Of a DNA stretch of 64,000 nucleotides, positions 1 through 7,956 are shown piece after piece. Under the pieces are notes generated by a model, which saw only the letters and a list, made by a program, of their open reading frames with translations, made no database searches and was not told the origin of the DNA. The translations under genes were made by a program, and so were the position numbers. This DNA is from Natronococcus pandeyae. GTDB lineage: Archaea; Halobacteriota; Halobacteria; Halobacteriales; Natrialbaceae. The stretch's first letter is position 1; the number at the start of each line of letters is the position of its first letter. The stretch lies in assembly GCF_008122205.1 (NCBI RefSeq), contig NZ_PHNJ01000005.1, positions 62,001 to 126,000 of the forward strand. Direction: 5' to 3'.

Positions 1-927
1 GAACCTGCCGCGTCACAGGTGGCTGGCGACGAAGACGAGTACGTCGTCGAAGAGCGGGACGGCCGCCTCTACGGGCGCGGCACGGCGGACATGAAGGGCG
101 CGGTCGCCGCGGCGGCGATCGCGTTTCGGGACAGCGAGGTGCCACGCACCTCGAGCGGCCGGACGCAGTCCGACGACGCGGAGCCGGCTGGCGAACTCGT
201 CTTCGCGAGTTTCGTCGGCGAAGAGGTCGGCGGTGTCGGTGCGCGCCACGCCATCGATCAGGGGTTCGCGCCCGAGTACGCGATCGTCGGCGAGGGATCG
301 ACGGGCTACTCGGCGCCCGGCGTCACCGACGTGGCCGTCGCCCACAAGGGCCGTCGCGGAAGTACGATCACAGCCCGTGGGGAGCGCGCCCACGCGAGCG
401 AGCAGGAGGCCGGCGAGAACGCGATCTACCGCGCGACGGACGCCGTCGAGATCGTTCGCGACCTCGAGCCGCCGAGCGTCGAGGTCGCCGGTGAAACGCT
501 CGAGGGCAGCGCCGTCGTCACGGAGATCGAGGGCGGAACGGCGATGAACGTCGTTCCCGATCGCTGTGAGATTACCGTCGACGAACGGACGGTCCCCGGC
601 GAGCGGGCGGCCCTCGAGGCGGTCGAGGATCTCGCGGGTGTGGAGTGGGTGATCGATCAGGATCTACCGCCGATGCAGTGTGACGACGACGCCTTCGCCC
701 GGACCGTCCTCGAGGCGGCCGACGCCGTCCAGCCCGAGACGCCGGCGCTCGTAACGAAGCCCCACGCGACCGACGCCGGCTGGCTCGCAGCGGCCGGGAC
801 GGAGTGCGTGGTCTGCGGTGCCGCAGAGCCCGGCGAGGCGCACACCGACGACGAGAGCGTCTCGATTGCTGTGCTCGAGCGCTGTGCGGAACTCTATCGG
901 CGGGCGGCCGAACGCTGGCCGCGGTGA
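1..927 (+). CDS. M20 family metallopeptidase (ArgE/DapE-like), 5' truncated
   Basis: Zinc amidohydrolase of the M20 family, probably a cytoplasmic N-acyl amino acid or peptide deacylase. The reading frame is open from base 1, so the true start lies outside the window; 308 residues are visible. LYGRGTADMKG carries the bridging aspartate, SFVGEEVGG the catalytic Glu pair, HKGRRGS with a following GERAHAS marks the lid domain, and AHTDDES near the C-terminus supplies the last metal-binding histidine. The substrate cannot be told from sequence. Visible residues 46-59 are a palindromic in-frame insertion, listed separately, between the metal site and the Glu pair. Convergent with the next gene. 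Confidence 0.88.
   Translation, partial: EPAASQVAGDEDEYVVEERDGRLYGRGTADMKGAVAAAAIAFRDSEVPRTSSGRTQSDDAEPAGELVFASFVGEEVGGVGARHAIDQGFAPEYAIVGEGSTGYSAPGVTDVAVAHKGRRGSTITARGERAHASEQEAGENAIYRATDAVEIVRDLEPPSVEVAGETLEGSAVVTEIEGGTAMNVVPDRCEITVDERTVPGERAALEAVEDLAGVEWVIDQDLPPMQCDDDAFARTVLEAADAVQPETPALVTKPHATDAGWLAAAGTECVVCGAAEPGEAHTDDESVSIAVLERCAELYRRAAERWPR
136..176 (+). repeat. In-frame double-hairpin element, copy 1
   Basis: Forty-one bases inside the M20 peptidase gene. Hairpin 1 is GAGGTGC-cac-GCACCTC; after the spacer GAGCGG comes hairpin 2, CCGGAC-gca-GTCCGA (one terminal mismatch), then CGA. It is read as EVPRTSSGRTQSDD. Copies 2 and 3 lie in unrelated genes in the same phase. Confidence 0.8.
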
Positions 928-934
928 GCGGGCG

Positions 935-1276
935 TCACTCGTGGTCCGTCGTTTCGTCAGCGTCGGATACGTCGGTCGGTTCGGGCGTCTCGTCGGCCGA
1001 GGATTCGTCGGCGGTTGGTGGTTCGGTCGCCTCACCGGCTTCTGTTCCGTCGTCTTCCGCAGTGACGGTGTCCTCCTCAGTCACGTCGGGTTTCGTCTCC
1101 GTCGTCGTCTCGAGTTCGCGGACGTCCTCGCTGCCACACTCCGGACACTCGTCGTGTTCCGTGTAGAACCGTTCACCGCACTCCGCACAGGCGTAGCTCG
1201 CTTCGTTGTCGGCCGCCTCCTTCGCCTCCTGCGTGAATTTTCCGACCTTCCGGCCGAGATTCTCGAAAAAGCCCAT
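935..1276 (-). CDS. Small zinc-ribbon protein with acidic tail
   Basis: A 113-residue protein. Residues 1-28 form a basic/amphipathic helix, then CAECGERFYTEHDECPECG (about 30-48) gives two CxxC knuckles, enough for one zinc ribbon. The remaining 65 residues are a disordered Glu/Asp/Thr tail. No enzymatic motif is present; a role in protein or nucleic acid binding is a guess. An AT-rich box about 25 bases upstream (AGTTATCC on the minus strand near 1300) fits a promoter. Convergent with the peptidase gene, only 7 bases apart. Confidence 0.75.
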   Translation of the reverse strand: MGFFENLGRKVGKFTQEAKEAADNEASYACAECGERFYTEHDECPECGSEDVRELETTTETKPDVTEEDTVTAEDDGTEAGEATEPPTADESSADETPEPTDVSDADETTDHE

Positions 1277-1538
1277 TTGTCACACCTTGACGATCGAACC
1301 GGATAACTCTTCACCACTTCCCTGAGACGGTCGGGTGAACGTCGTTCCCCGCTCGATAGCAACACGGCACTGTGATCGAGCGAAAATCGCTTTAACCGGC
1401 GGTACGACGTCTCGAGCGGCTGCGATACCTCTCCGCTATGGAGTGCGGCTCTCTCGGCCGAAAAATGGCCGAAGGTTCGTCGACGTGGGCCGAAGGCTGC
1501 GTCGCACGGCCGATCGGCGAGTCGCCGCTAGCGGGTCG

Positions 1539-1895
1539 TTAGACGCCGGGGACGCCGACGGCCTCGAACCCGGTGATGCCGAGCGCCGCGAGGGCGTACA
1601 GCACGATCAACACGGTAACCCATGCGAGGATACCGATCATCGCGGCGGCCGTCCACTCGCCGGGGTACCGGAAGTTGATCACTGCGATGTACGCGATCAG
1701 GGCCAGCAACGGCCCCAGGAGTGGGATCCAGCCGACCGTAAAGCCGACGACAGCCCACACGATCGCGCCAATTAACGCCGTGACGATGGCGTGGTCGTAG
1801 TCTCCACCGCCAACGATCACACGTGCGCCGACGTAGATGCCGAGCGCACCGATGAGCAGGCTGACGAGGAACACGACGGCTGATGCTAGGACCAT
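1539..1895 (-). CDS. Small four-helix membrane protein, tandem copy A
   Basis: 118 residues, nearly all hydrophobic. About four membrane segments are visible, with WIPLLGP in the middle loop and a RYPGEW loop before the last segments. There is no signal peptide and no known catalytic motif. It is a close paralogue of the gene at 2170-2526, of identical length and with the same C-terminal pattern GFEAxGVPG. The bases before the start are also conserved between the two, so gene plus promoter were duplicated together. Function unknown. Confidence 0.8.
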   Translation of the reverse strand: MVLASAVVFLVSLLIGALGIYVGARVIVGGGDYDHAIVTALIGAIVWAVVGFTVGWIPLLGPLLALIAYIAVINFRYPGEWTAAAMIGILAWVTVLIVLYALAALGITGFEAVGVPGV

Positions 1896-1955
1896 TGCAT
1901 CTCAACCCTCGCCACTGCGGGCGAACAGTTCACGGCTTGCACGTTCCACATTCCT
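1896..1955 (-). promoter_or_regulatory. Duplicated upstream region, copy A
   Basis: The roughly 60 bases before the start codon match those before the paralogue at 2527-2590. On the minus strand both contain TGTGGAACGTGCAAGCC followed by a GAACTGTT-type stretch and a GCGAGSGTT-type stretch. Similarity fades beyond this. It is likely the promoter plus 5' leader copied with the gene. Confidence 0.55.
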
Positions 1956-2169
1956 ATCACCGGTCGGGTTTCTCGTCCCCGTTCTGTGCGGAGAGCGGCT
2001 ACAATCAGCGGTATCGATCGATAACTTTCTCGAGGTACCCCGCTCAGTCGGAATTTCGGAACCAAGACGCCAATGTGCGCTTTCGAAAATATCGTCACTC
2101 TACGACGGTCGTCCAGTCACGACACGAACGGCGATCCCGGATTTACCGGGTAACTGGTGGTGTCGGGCC

Positions 2170-2526
2170 CTAGGCGCCGGGGACACCGGCCGCCTCGAAC
2201 CCGGTGACGCCGAGGAACGCGAACGCGTAGAGGACGACCAGCACCGACAGCCAGGCGATGACGGTGATCGCGACCGCCTCTACCCAGCCGCCGGGGTACC
2301 GGGAGTTGATGACCGCGAGGTACGCGAGGAAGACCAGTATCGGGCCCAACAGCGGAATCCATCCGAGGAAAAATCCGACGAGCGCCCAGACGATCGCGCC
2401 GATGAGCGCGGTCACCAACGCGTACGTGTAGTCTTCGGTGTCGACGACGACCTTCGCGCCAACGAAGATACCGAGCGCCCCGATCAGCAGGCTGACGAGG
2501 AATACGACGAGTGATGCTGCGACCAT
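2170..2526 (-). CDS. Small four-helix membrane protein, tandem copy B
   Basis: 118 residues and four probable membrane helices; paralogue of the 1539-1895 product with conserved substitutions throughout (SLLIGALGI, LIGAIVWA, GWIPLLGP shared). The intact frames and the mostly conservative changes suggest both copies are under selection. No known domain was recognised; it resembles many small haloarchaeal membrane proteins of unknown role. Confidence 0.8.
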   Translation of the reverse strand: MVAASLVVFLVSLLIGALGIFVGAKVVVDTEDYTYALVTALIGAIVWALVGFFLGWIPLLGPILVFLAYLAVINSRYPGGWVEAVAITVIAWLSVLVVLYAFAFLGVTGFEAAGVPGA

Positions 2527-2590
2527 TACGCTCTAACGCTCGCCGCTGCGAGTAAACAGTTCGTGGCTTGCACGTTCCACAATTCTATCA
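2527..2590 (-). promoter_or_regulatory. Duplicated upstream region, copy B
   Basis: Counterpart of 1896-1955. The shared core TGTGGAACGTGCAAGCC lies about 40-55 bases before the ATG in both copies. No perfect palindrome is seen. Confidence 0.5.
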
Positions 2591-2730
2591 TTCGCCCCGT
2601 CTTTCGACGACGTTCGAAGCGAGGATCGACGACGGCCCGCAGTGTCGTGTGCGATTCGTCTCGCGTTCCCGGTTCGTCCGTGCTACCGGAACCACGACGT
2701 TGATGACGCTTCCGTAAGTATTGCCAGCCA

Positions 2731-4308
2731 ATGGCAACCGACCAGGCGAAAAGCGAGCAGCGCACCGATGCCTACGAACAGTTCGAAGACCGAATCGAGC
2801 GGATCACGAACGTCGGAAACGCCGCCGGCATCCTCCGATGGGACCAGGAGGTTGTCATGCCCGAAGAGGGGACACCGGCCCGCGCCCAGCAGCTCTCGGC
2901 GCTGTCCTCGATCAGCCACGAACTCCTGACCGCCGACGAGACCGGCGAGTTGCTCGAGCAACTCGAGGCAGGCGAGACGACGGAGTCGTCTCGAGAAGCA
3001 AGCGGCGAAGCCGCGAGTAGCGACCTCGCCGAGGAGCGACAGGCCGCCGTCCGCGAGGTCCGCCGAAAGTACGATCGCGAGACCAGCGTTCCCCAGGAAC
3101 TCGTCGAGGAGATCTCGGAGACGACCGCGAACGCTCATCCGACGTGGAAACAGGCCAAAGAGGAGGACGACTTCGAGCAGTTCGCGCCGACCCTCGAGAA
3201 ACTGGTCGAACTCAAGCGCGAGTACGCCAACCACATCGACCCCGACGCCGACCCGTACGCCGTGCTCTTCGCCGACTACGAGCCGTATCTCGACCTCGAG
3301 ACGGCCGAACAAGTCCTCGAGCAGTTGCGCGACGAGCTCGTCCCCCTGATCGACGCGATCGACGACAGTGACGTCGACCTGGCCACCGATACGTTCGCCG
3401 GCGAGTTCGACGACGACGATCAGGAGGCGCTGGCCCGCGACGTCCTCGACTCGCTGGGCTACGACTGGGGCCGCGGCCGTCTCGACACGGCACCCCACCC
3501 CTTCTCCTCGGGGACGCAGTTCGACGCCCGCGTGACGACCCGCTTCGAGGAGGACGACCTGCTGGGCTCGCTCACCTCGACGATCCACGAGTTCGGCCAC
3601 GCCAACTACACGCTCGGTCTCCCCGACGAGAACTACGGCACGCCGCTCGGCGAATCGCGTGATCTCACGGTCCACGAGTCCCAATCGCGACTCTGGGAGA
3701 ACCACGTCGGCCGATCGCAGCCGTTCTGGGAGCAGTTCCTGCCGACCGTCGCCGATCGGTTCGCGGAACTCGAGGACGCGACCCCTGAAGACGCCTACGA
3801 AGCCGCGAACCAGGTCTACGACGACAACCTGATCCGGGTCGAAGCGGACGAACTCACCTACCACCTCCACATCGTGATCCGCTTCGAGATCGAACGCGAC
3901 CTGATCTCGGGCGACCTTGCGGTCGAGGACGTTCCCGAAGCCTGGAACGACAAGTACGAGGAGTACCTCGGTGTGCGCCCCGAGACCGACGCGGAGGGCT
4001 GCCTGCAGGACATCCACTGGTCCCACGGCTCCTTCGGCTACTTCCCGACGTACTCGCTCGGCTCCGTCCTCGCGGCTCAGCTCTACGCCGCCGCCGAGGA
4101 CGATCTGGGCGACCTCGACGACCGCATCGAAGACGGTGATTTCGACGACCTCAACGGCTGGCTCCGCGAGAACATCCACCAGCACGGCAAGCGCTACACC
4201 ACGCCCGAACTGATCGAACAGGCGACCGGCGAGGAGTTTACTGCGGACTACTTCCTCGAGTACGCGAAATCGAAGTACGGCGAGCTGTACGAGCTCGAGG
4301 GGTACTGA
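2731..4308 (+). CDS. M32 family carboxypeptidase, copy 1
   Basis: Zinc carboxypeptidase of the Taq/Pfu (M32) family that trims amino acids from peptide C-termini in the cytosol. HEFGH at residues 286-290 gives two zinc ligands and the catalytic Glu; HESQSR at 315-320 gives the third ligand. At 525 residues it is slightly longer than the usual ~500. Residues 82-97 (ETTESSREASGEAASS) have no counterpart in the tandem paralogue starting at 4822 and coincide with a double-hairpin DNA element. The C-terminal EYAKSKYGELYELEGY ending is shared with the paralogue. The promoter was not clearly seen. Confidence 0.95.
   Translation: MATDQAKSEQRTDAYEQFEDRIERITNVGNAAGILRWDQEVVMPEEGTPARAQQLSALSSISHELLTADETGELLEQLEAGETTESSREASGEAASSDLAEERQAAVREVRRKYDRETSVPQELVEEISETTANAHPTWKQAKEEDDFEQFAPTLEKLVELKREYANHIDPDADPYAVLFADYEPYLDLETAEQVLEQLRDELVPLIDAIDDSDVDLATDTFAGEFDDDDQEALARDVLDSLGYDWGRGRLDTAPHPFSSGTQFDARVTTRFEEDDLLGSLTSTIHEFGHANYTLGLPDENYGTPLGESRDLTVHESQSRLWENHVGRSQPFWEQFLPTVADRFAELEDATPEDAYEAANQVYDDNLIRVEADELTYHLHIVIRFEIERDLISGDLAVEDVPEAWNDKYEEYLGVRPETDAEGCLQDIHWSHGSFGYFPTYSLGSVLAAQLYAAAEDDLGDLDDRIEDGDFDDLNGWLRENIHQHGKRYTTPELIEQATGEEFTADYFLEYAKSKYGELYELEGY
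2974..3023 (+). repeat. In-frame double-hairpin element in M32 gene
   Basis: Hairpin 1 is GAGACGAC-gga-GTCGTCTC (2974-2992), the spacer is GAGAAGCAA, hairpin 2 is GCGGC-gaa-GCCGC (3002-3014), followed by GAGTAGCGA. It is in frame and encodes residues 82-97 of the peptidase. The adjacent paralogue aligns without gaps on both sides but lacks these 16 codons, which is direct evidence of an insertion (or a precise loss in the other copy). Confidence 0.75.
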
Positions 4309-4821
4309 GGTCGGCCGCCGATATCGTTTCGCCGTTCTTCCGTACAGAACGACTGCTCCGTACAGGTGAACTATGTATCACTGCAGATCAATCCACCCCG
4401 CTTCGGTGGCGCGCGCTGTCGACCGCCCGAGCCGAGCGAGGGTGGTCGATGACACCGTGCGAGGGACGAACGAGCGGAGCGCGGCGCGTAGCGCCGCGGA
4501 GCGGCGAACGGCCAGCGGCCGTGAGCCCGTCAGCGAGTGAGTCGGCTGGGGAGGGCGTGGCGATCCCCTGTGTTCGTGCGAGTAGGATACGCTACTGTAG
4601 TTATCACCCCGAAAGCCCCTGGCCCCTTTCGGTCCCACCCGATAGCGGCTGATCGGCACTGCAGTCTCAACGGCGGTTGTTCAGTGCGCCTGTCTACATA
4701 ACGAGGTCTCCCCACAGACCCGCTCCCAGATCCACCACACGGACTCGAGCCATCAGCACCACTCTATCGTCGCCTCGACCCGAGAGTTTAGTACCGACTG
4801 TTGCATATTTCGAACCGAAAC
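4309..4821. other. Intergenic region between the two M32 genes
   Basis: 513 bases with no supportable gene. It holds a dispersed repeat at 4407-4576, listed separately, and a probable promoter for the second carboxypeptidase (TTTAGTA at 4790-4796, about 30 bases before the ATG at 4822). Short open frames here run through the repeat and look spurious. Confidence 0.7.
4407..4576 (+). repeat. Dispersed intergenic repeat, copy 1
   Basis: Shares TGGCGCGCGCTGTCG, a GAGCGAGGG-GGTCGATGACA core and a TCGGCTGGGGAGG end with 35442-35578, same orientation. The middle is specific to this copy and contains two hairpins with three-base loops: CGCGGCGC-gta-GCGCCGCG (4480-4498), spacer GAGCGGCGA, then ACGGCC-agc-GGCCGT (4508-4522). 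The hairpin-GAG-hairpin layout matches the in-frame elements. Confidence 0.75.
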
Positions 4822-6351
4822 ATGGCAACCGCTGACGAGACTCACGATACCGCCGACGCTCCCGACGCCTACCGCGACCTCCTCGAGCGTTCCGAGAAGC
4901 TCACGGACGTGCGGATGGCCTCGATGGCGCTGGGCTGGGACCAGCGCGTGATGATGCCCGAGGGCGGCACCCCTGCCAGGGCCGGACAGCTCTCGACGCT
5001 CTCGGGGCTGGGTCACGAACTGCTCGTCGACGACGAGGTCGGAGAGTGGCTGGCTGAACTGGATTCGGCCGACCTGACCGACGACCAGGCCGCGGTCGTC
5101 CGGGAGCTTCGCCGGGAGCACGACCGATCAGCAGAAGTGCCCGGGGTCCTGGTCGAGGAGATCGCTGCCCACCAGGCGGAAACCCAGCAGGTCTGGCAGG
5201 AAGCGAAAGTCGAGGACGACTTCGACCACTTTGCGCCCGCGCTGGAGGAACTGATCGACCTCCATCGCGAACGGGCGGCGGCCATCGAGCCCGGCGCGAA
5301 CCCCTACCGTGTGCTGTACGAGGACAGCCTGCCGTACCTGCCGCTCGAGACCGTCGAGGACATCTTCGACGAGCTTCGCGAGGGGCTCGTTCCCCTGATC
5401 GAGGAGATCGAAGCCGACGGACGGGAGCTCCCGTCGGTGTTCACGGGCCACACCTACGACGCGGACGATCAGATGGCCCTCTCCCAGGAGGTCGTCGACC
5501 TGCTCGGCTACCCCAGAGAGCACGGTCGTCTCGACACCGCACCACACCCGTTCATGTCCGGCAACCAGTTCGACGCCCGGATCACCACCCGGTTCAGGGA
5601 GGACGATCCGATCGACGCGCTGATGGCGACGATCCACGAGTTCGGCCACGCGAGCTACCAGCTCGGACTCCCGAAAGCGGAGTACGGAACCCCCCTCGGC
5701 GCGTCGCTCTCCTCGGGCGTCCACGAGTCCCAGTCGCGGTTCTGGGAGAACCACGTCGGCCGCACGAAGGCCTTCTGGGAGTTCTTCCTCCCGACGATGA
5801 AAGAGCACTTCCCCCACCTCGAGGACGTCACCGTCGACGAAGCCTACGCCGCGGTGAACCGGATCTACCCGGGGAACCTGATCCGGGTCGAGGCGGACGA
5901 ACTCACCTACCACCTCCACATCATTCTCCGGTGTGAGATCGACCGGGCGTTCGTCGAGGGCGACCTTCCGGTCGAGGACGTCCCCGAAGTCTGGAACGAG
6001 AAGATGGACGACTACCTGGGCGTCGTCCCCGAGACCGACACCGATGGCTGTCTGCAGGACACCCACTGGTCGGCCAGCTTCGCGGCCTTCCAGGGCTACA
6101 CCGTCGGCAGCGTGCTCGCCGCCCAGCTCGATGCGACGATCCGGGAGGACCTGGACGTCGACGGCCTCGTCCGCGAGGGCGAGTTCGAACCGCTCTGGGA
6201 GTGGATGACCGAGCACGTCCACCGCCACGGCCAGCGCTACCCGACCGAGGAGCTGATCGAGGTCGCGACGGGCGAACCGCTCACCGCCGACTACTTCCTC
6301 GAGTACGTCGAGTCGAAGTACGGCGACCTCTACGGCCTCTCGGGGTATTGA
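4822..6351 (+). CDS. M32 family carboxypeptidase, copy 2
   Basis: 509-residue zinc carboxypeptidase, tandem paralogue of the gene at 2731. HEFGH at residues 272-276 and HESQSR at 301-306. I chose the ATG at 4822 over a TTG at 4801 because the TATA-like TTTAGTA lies about 30 bases upstream of it and homology with the first copy begins inside. The two copies share GRLDTAPHPF, GTPLG and ENHVGR stretches but have diverged well beyond a recent duplication. It lacks the 16-residue insertion of copy 1. Confidence 0.94.
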   Translation: MATADETHDTADAPDAYRDLLERSEKLTDVRMASMALGWDQRVMMPEGGTPARAGQLSTLSGLGHELLVDDEVGEWLAELDSADLTDDQAAVVRELRREHDRSAEVPGVLVEEIAAHQAETQQVWQEAKVEDDFDHFAPALEELIDLHRERAAAIEPGANPYRVLYEDSLPYLPLETVEDIFDELREGLVPLIEEIEADGRELPSVFTGHTYDADDQMALSQEVVDLLGYPREHGRLDTAPHPFMSGNQFDARITTRFREDDPIDALMATIHEFGHASYQLGLPKAEYGTPLGASLSSGVHESQSRFWENHVGRTKAFWEFFLPTMKEHFPHLEDVTVDEAYAAVNRIYPGNLIRVEADELTYHLHIILRCEIDRAFVEGDLPVEDVPEVWNEKMDDYLGVVPETDTDGCLQDTHWSASFAAFQGYTVGSVLAAQLDATIREDLDVDGLVREGEFEPLWEWMTEHVHRHGQRYPTEELIEVATGEPLTADYFLEYVESKYGDLYGLSGY

Positions 6352-6488
6352 ACCGACCGCGGCGCTGGAGGTGACCGTCGTCTCGATTCCCGTCCGTCGT
6401 TCTGGGCGAGAACTGGCTCGCCGACGGACTGACGGAAAATATCCCCACTTCGGAAACGCTTAGATCGGCGGCTGTGGCTGGTAACGAT

Positions 6489-7232
6489 ATGCCAACGCAG
6501 TCTCTCGAGCAACAGACGGCGATCGTGACCGGCGCGAGTTCCGGCATCGGTGCGGCGACCTGCCGTGCGTTCGCGGCCGAGGGTGCGAACGTCGCCCTCG
6601 CGGCCCGGAGCGAGGACGAACTCGAGGCCCTCGCGGACGAACTCGAGACCGAACACGGCGTCGAGACGCTGGTCGTGCCGACGAACGTTCGCGAGGAGGA
6701 CGACGTCGGCGCGCTCGTCGAGGAGACCGTCGACGAGTTCGGCGGGTTCGATACTCTGGTGAACAACGCGGGGCTCTCCCGGGGCAGCGAGATCGCGGAG
6801 ATGACGACCGACGACTACGAGACGATGCAGGAGACCAACGTCGACGGCGTCTTCTACGCGACTCGGGCGGCGATCCCCCACGTTCGCGCGCGAGGTGGCC
6901 ATCTGATCTTCGTCGGGAGTTTCGCCGGCCAGTACCCGCGCTCGTTCAACCCCGTCTACGCCGCCTCGAAGTGGTGGGTGCGCGGCTTCGCCAAGAGCGT
7001 CGCGGCCCAGGTCGGCGACGACGGCGTCGGCGTCACCGTCGTCAACCCGGCGGAGGTCCGCTCGGAGTTCGAGACGGCCGACGGCCGGACGTTCGCCGAG
7101 GCGTTCGATGCGAACGAGGCCAGCGAACCCGAGGAGGTCGCCGAGGCGATCCGCTTCGCCGCGAGTCAGGATCACTCGAGCGTGAGCGAACTCGACATCA
7201 ACCGGCGGGACAAGTTCGCCGACAGCTTCTGA
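6489..7232 (+). CDS. Short-chain dehydrogenase/reductase (SDR)
   Basis: 247-residue NAD(P)-dependent oxidoreductase of the classical SDR family. The cofactor motif TGASSGIG sits near residues 14-21, NNAG near 90, and the catalytic YAASK near 158. Acidic or polar residues around the second strand do not settle NADH against NADPH. The substrate is unknown. ATG 6489 is preferred over 6474 since family members begin with a short tail before the glycine motif. It stands alone, between the carboxypeptidases and a hypothetical gene. Confidence 0.93.
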   Translation: MPTQSLEQQTAIVTGASSGIGAATCRAFAAEGANVALAARSEDELEALADELETEHGVETLVVPTNVREEDDVGALVEETVDEFGGFDTLVNNAGLSRGSEIAEMTTDDYETMQETNVDGVFYATRAAIPHVRARGGHLIFVGSFAGQYPRSFNPVYAASKWWVRGFAKSVAAQVGDDGVGVTVVNPAEVRSEFETADGRTFAEAFDANEASEPEEVAEAIRFAASQDHSSVSELDINRRDKFADSF

Positions 7233-7298
7233 CCCGCTTAAAAGGCGGATGAGAGTGCCGGGTGCAGACTCACCGCTGGCGCGTACTACCGCTCGAGT

Positions 7299-7907
7299 AT
7301 GCGAGTTTCGATCCCCGGCTTCAGGGGCCTCTACTACGATACCGATGCGGAATCGCCCGCCGTGACCGTCGCTCTCACTGCGGCCGGTCGACGAGCACCG
7401 AAACCACAGGGGTACGCCGTACAGCTGCTGCCGTACCTCTGGTCGTTCGACGTCGACCTGCGCGAGGTGCCCAACGATCACCCGATCCAGTATCTCCACC
7501 CGGAGGGTGCACGGAGTCTGGGCGAACTCCCCGCCGAGCAGGGGATCCGGCAGGCCGGCGCCGAACTCGAGTCCGTCCTGCAGTTCGTCTGGGCGGTCAA
7601 CGACGAGGTCGAGTCCGCGGCCGGCAAACTCGTCGGCGAGAAACGCACGAACGACGGCGTCACCGTCGAGATCACCGACGGGAGCGTCGGCGTCGACGGC
7701 TCGGAACTCGAGACCGACGAGTTCGACATCGGCGACGAATCCGGTTCGGCAGGCTCGAGCACCGAGACGACCATCGAGATCGAAGAGGGCCCGATCGACG
7801 AGTCACCGGACGCAGAAGAGCCGGAGTCCGGCGAGTTCGACACTGACGACGAGCCGGAGTCCGACGAGTTCGACAGCACGGACGACTTCCAGCCCGACGA
7901 ACGCTAA
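7299..7907 (+). CDS. Conserved haloarchaeal protein with acidic tail
   Basis: 202 residues, not recognised. The first 115 residues are a compact mixed alpha/beta region (SIPGFRGLYYDT, LLPYLWSFDVDL, FVWAVNDEVES); the last 85 are strongly acidic with repeated S-G/D-EFD units (ESGEFDTDD, ESDEFDSTDD) and are probably disordered. No cysteines, no membrane segments. The next gene starts 50 bases downstream on the same strand, so the two may be co-transcribed. Confidence 0.7.
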   Translation: MRVSIPGFRGLYYDTDAESPAVTVALTAAGRRAPKPQGYAVQLLPYLWSFDVDLREVPNDHPIQYLHPEGARSLGELPAEQGIRQAGAELESVLQFVWAVNDEVESAAGKLVGEKRTNDGVTVEITDGSVGVDGSELETDEFDIGDESGSAGSSTETTIEIEEGPIDESPDAEEPESGEFDTDDEPESDEFDSTDDFQPDER

Positions 7908-7956
7908 CACTCGTCCGGAGGCCGCTGTTTTTGACCGTGCCGCTCCTACGGCAGGT

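Noticed and set aside
2683-4185. 500-codon open frame antisense to the first carboxypeptidase gene
   Set aside because: Long antisense frames are expected in GC-rich coding DNA; its translation is Val/Arg/Leu-rich with no motif, and the sense gene has complete M32 motifs.
4449-4652. Short frames through the intergenic repeat at 4407-4576
   Set aside because: They consist of repeat sequence with palindromes and low-complexity translation; the second repeat copy does not keep the frame.
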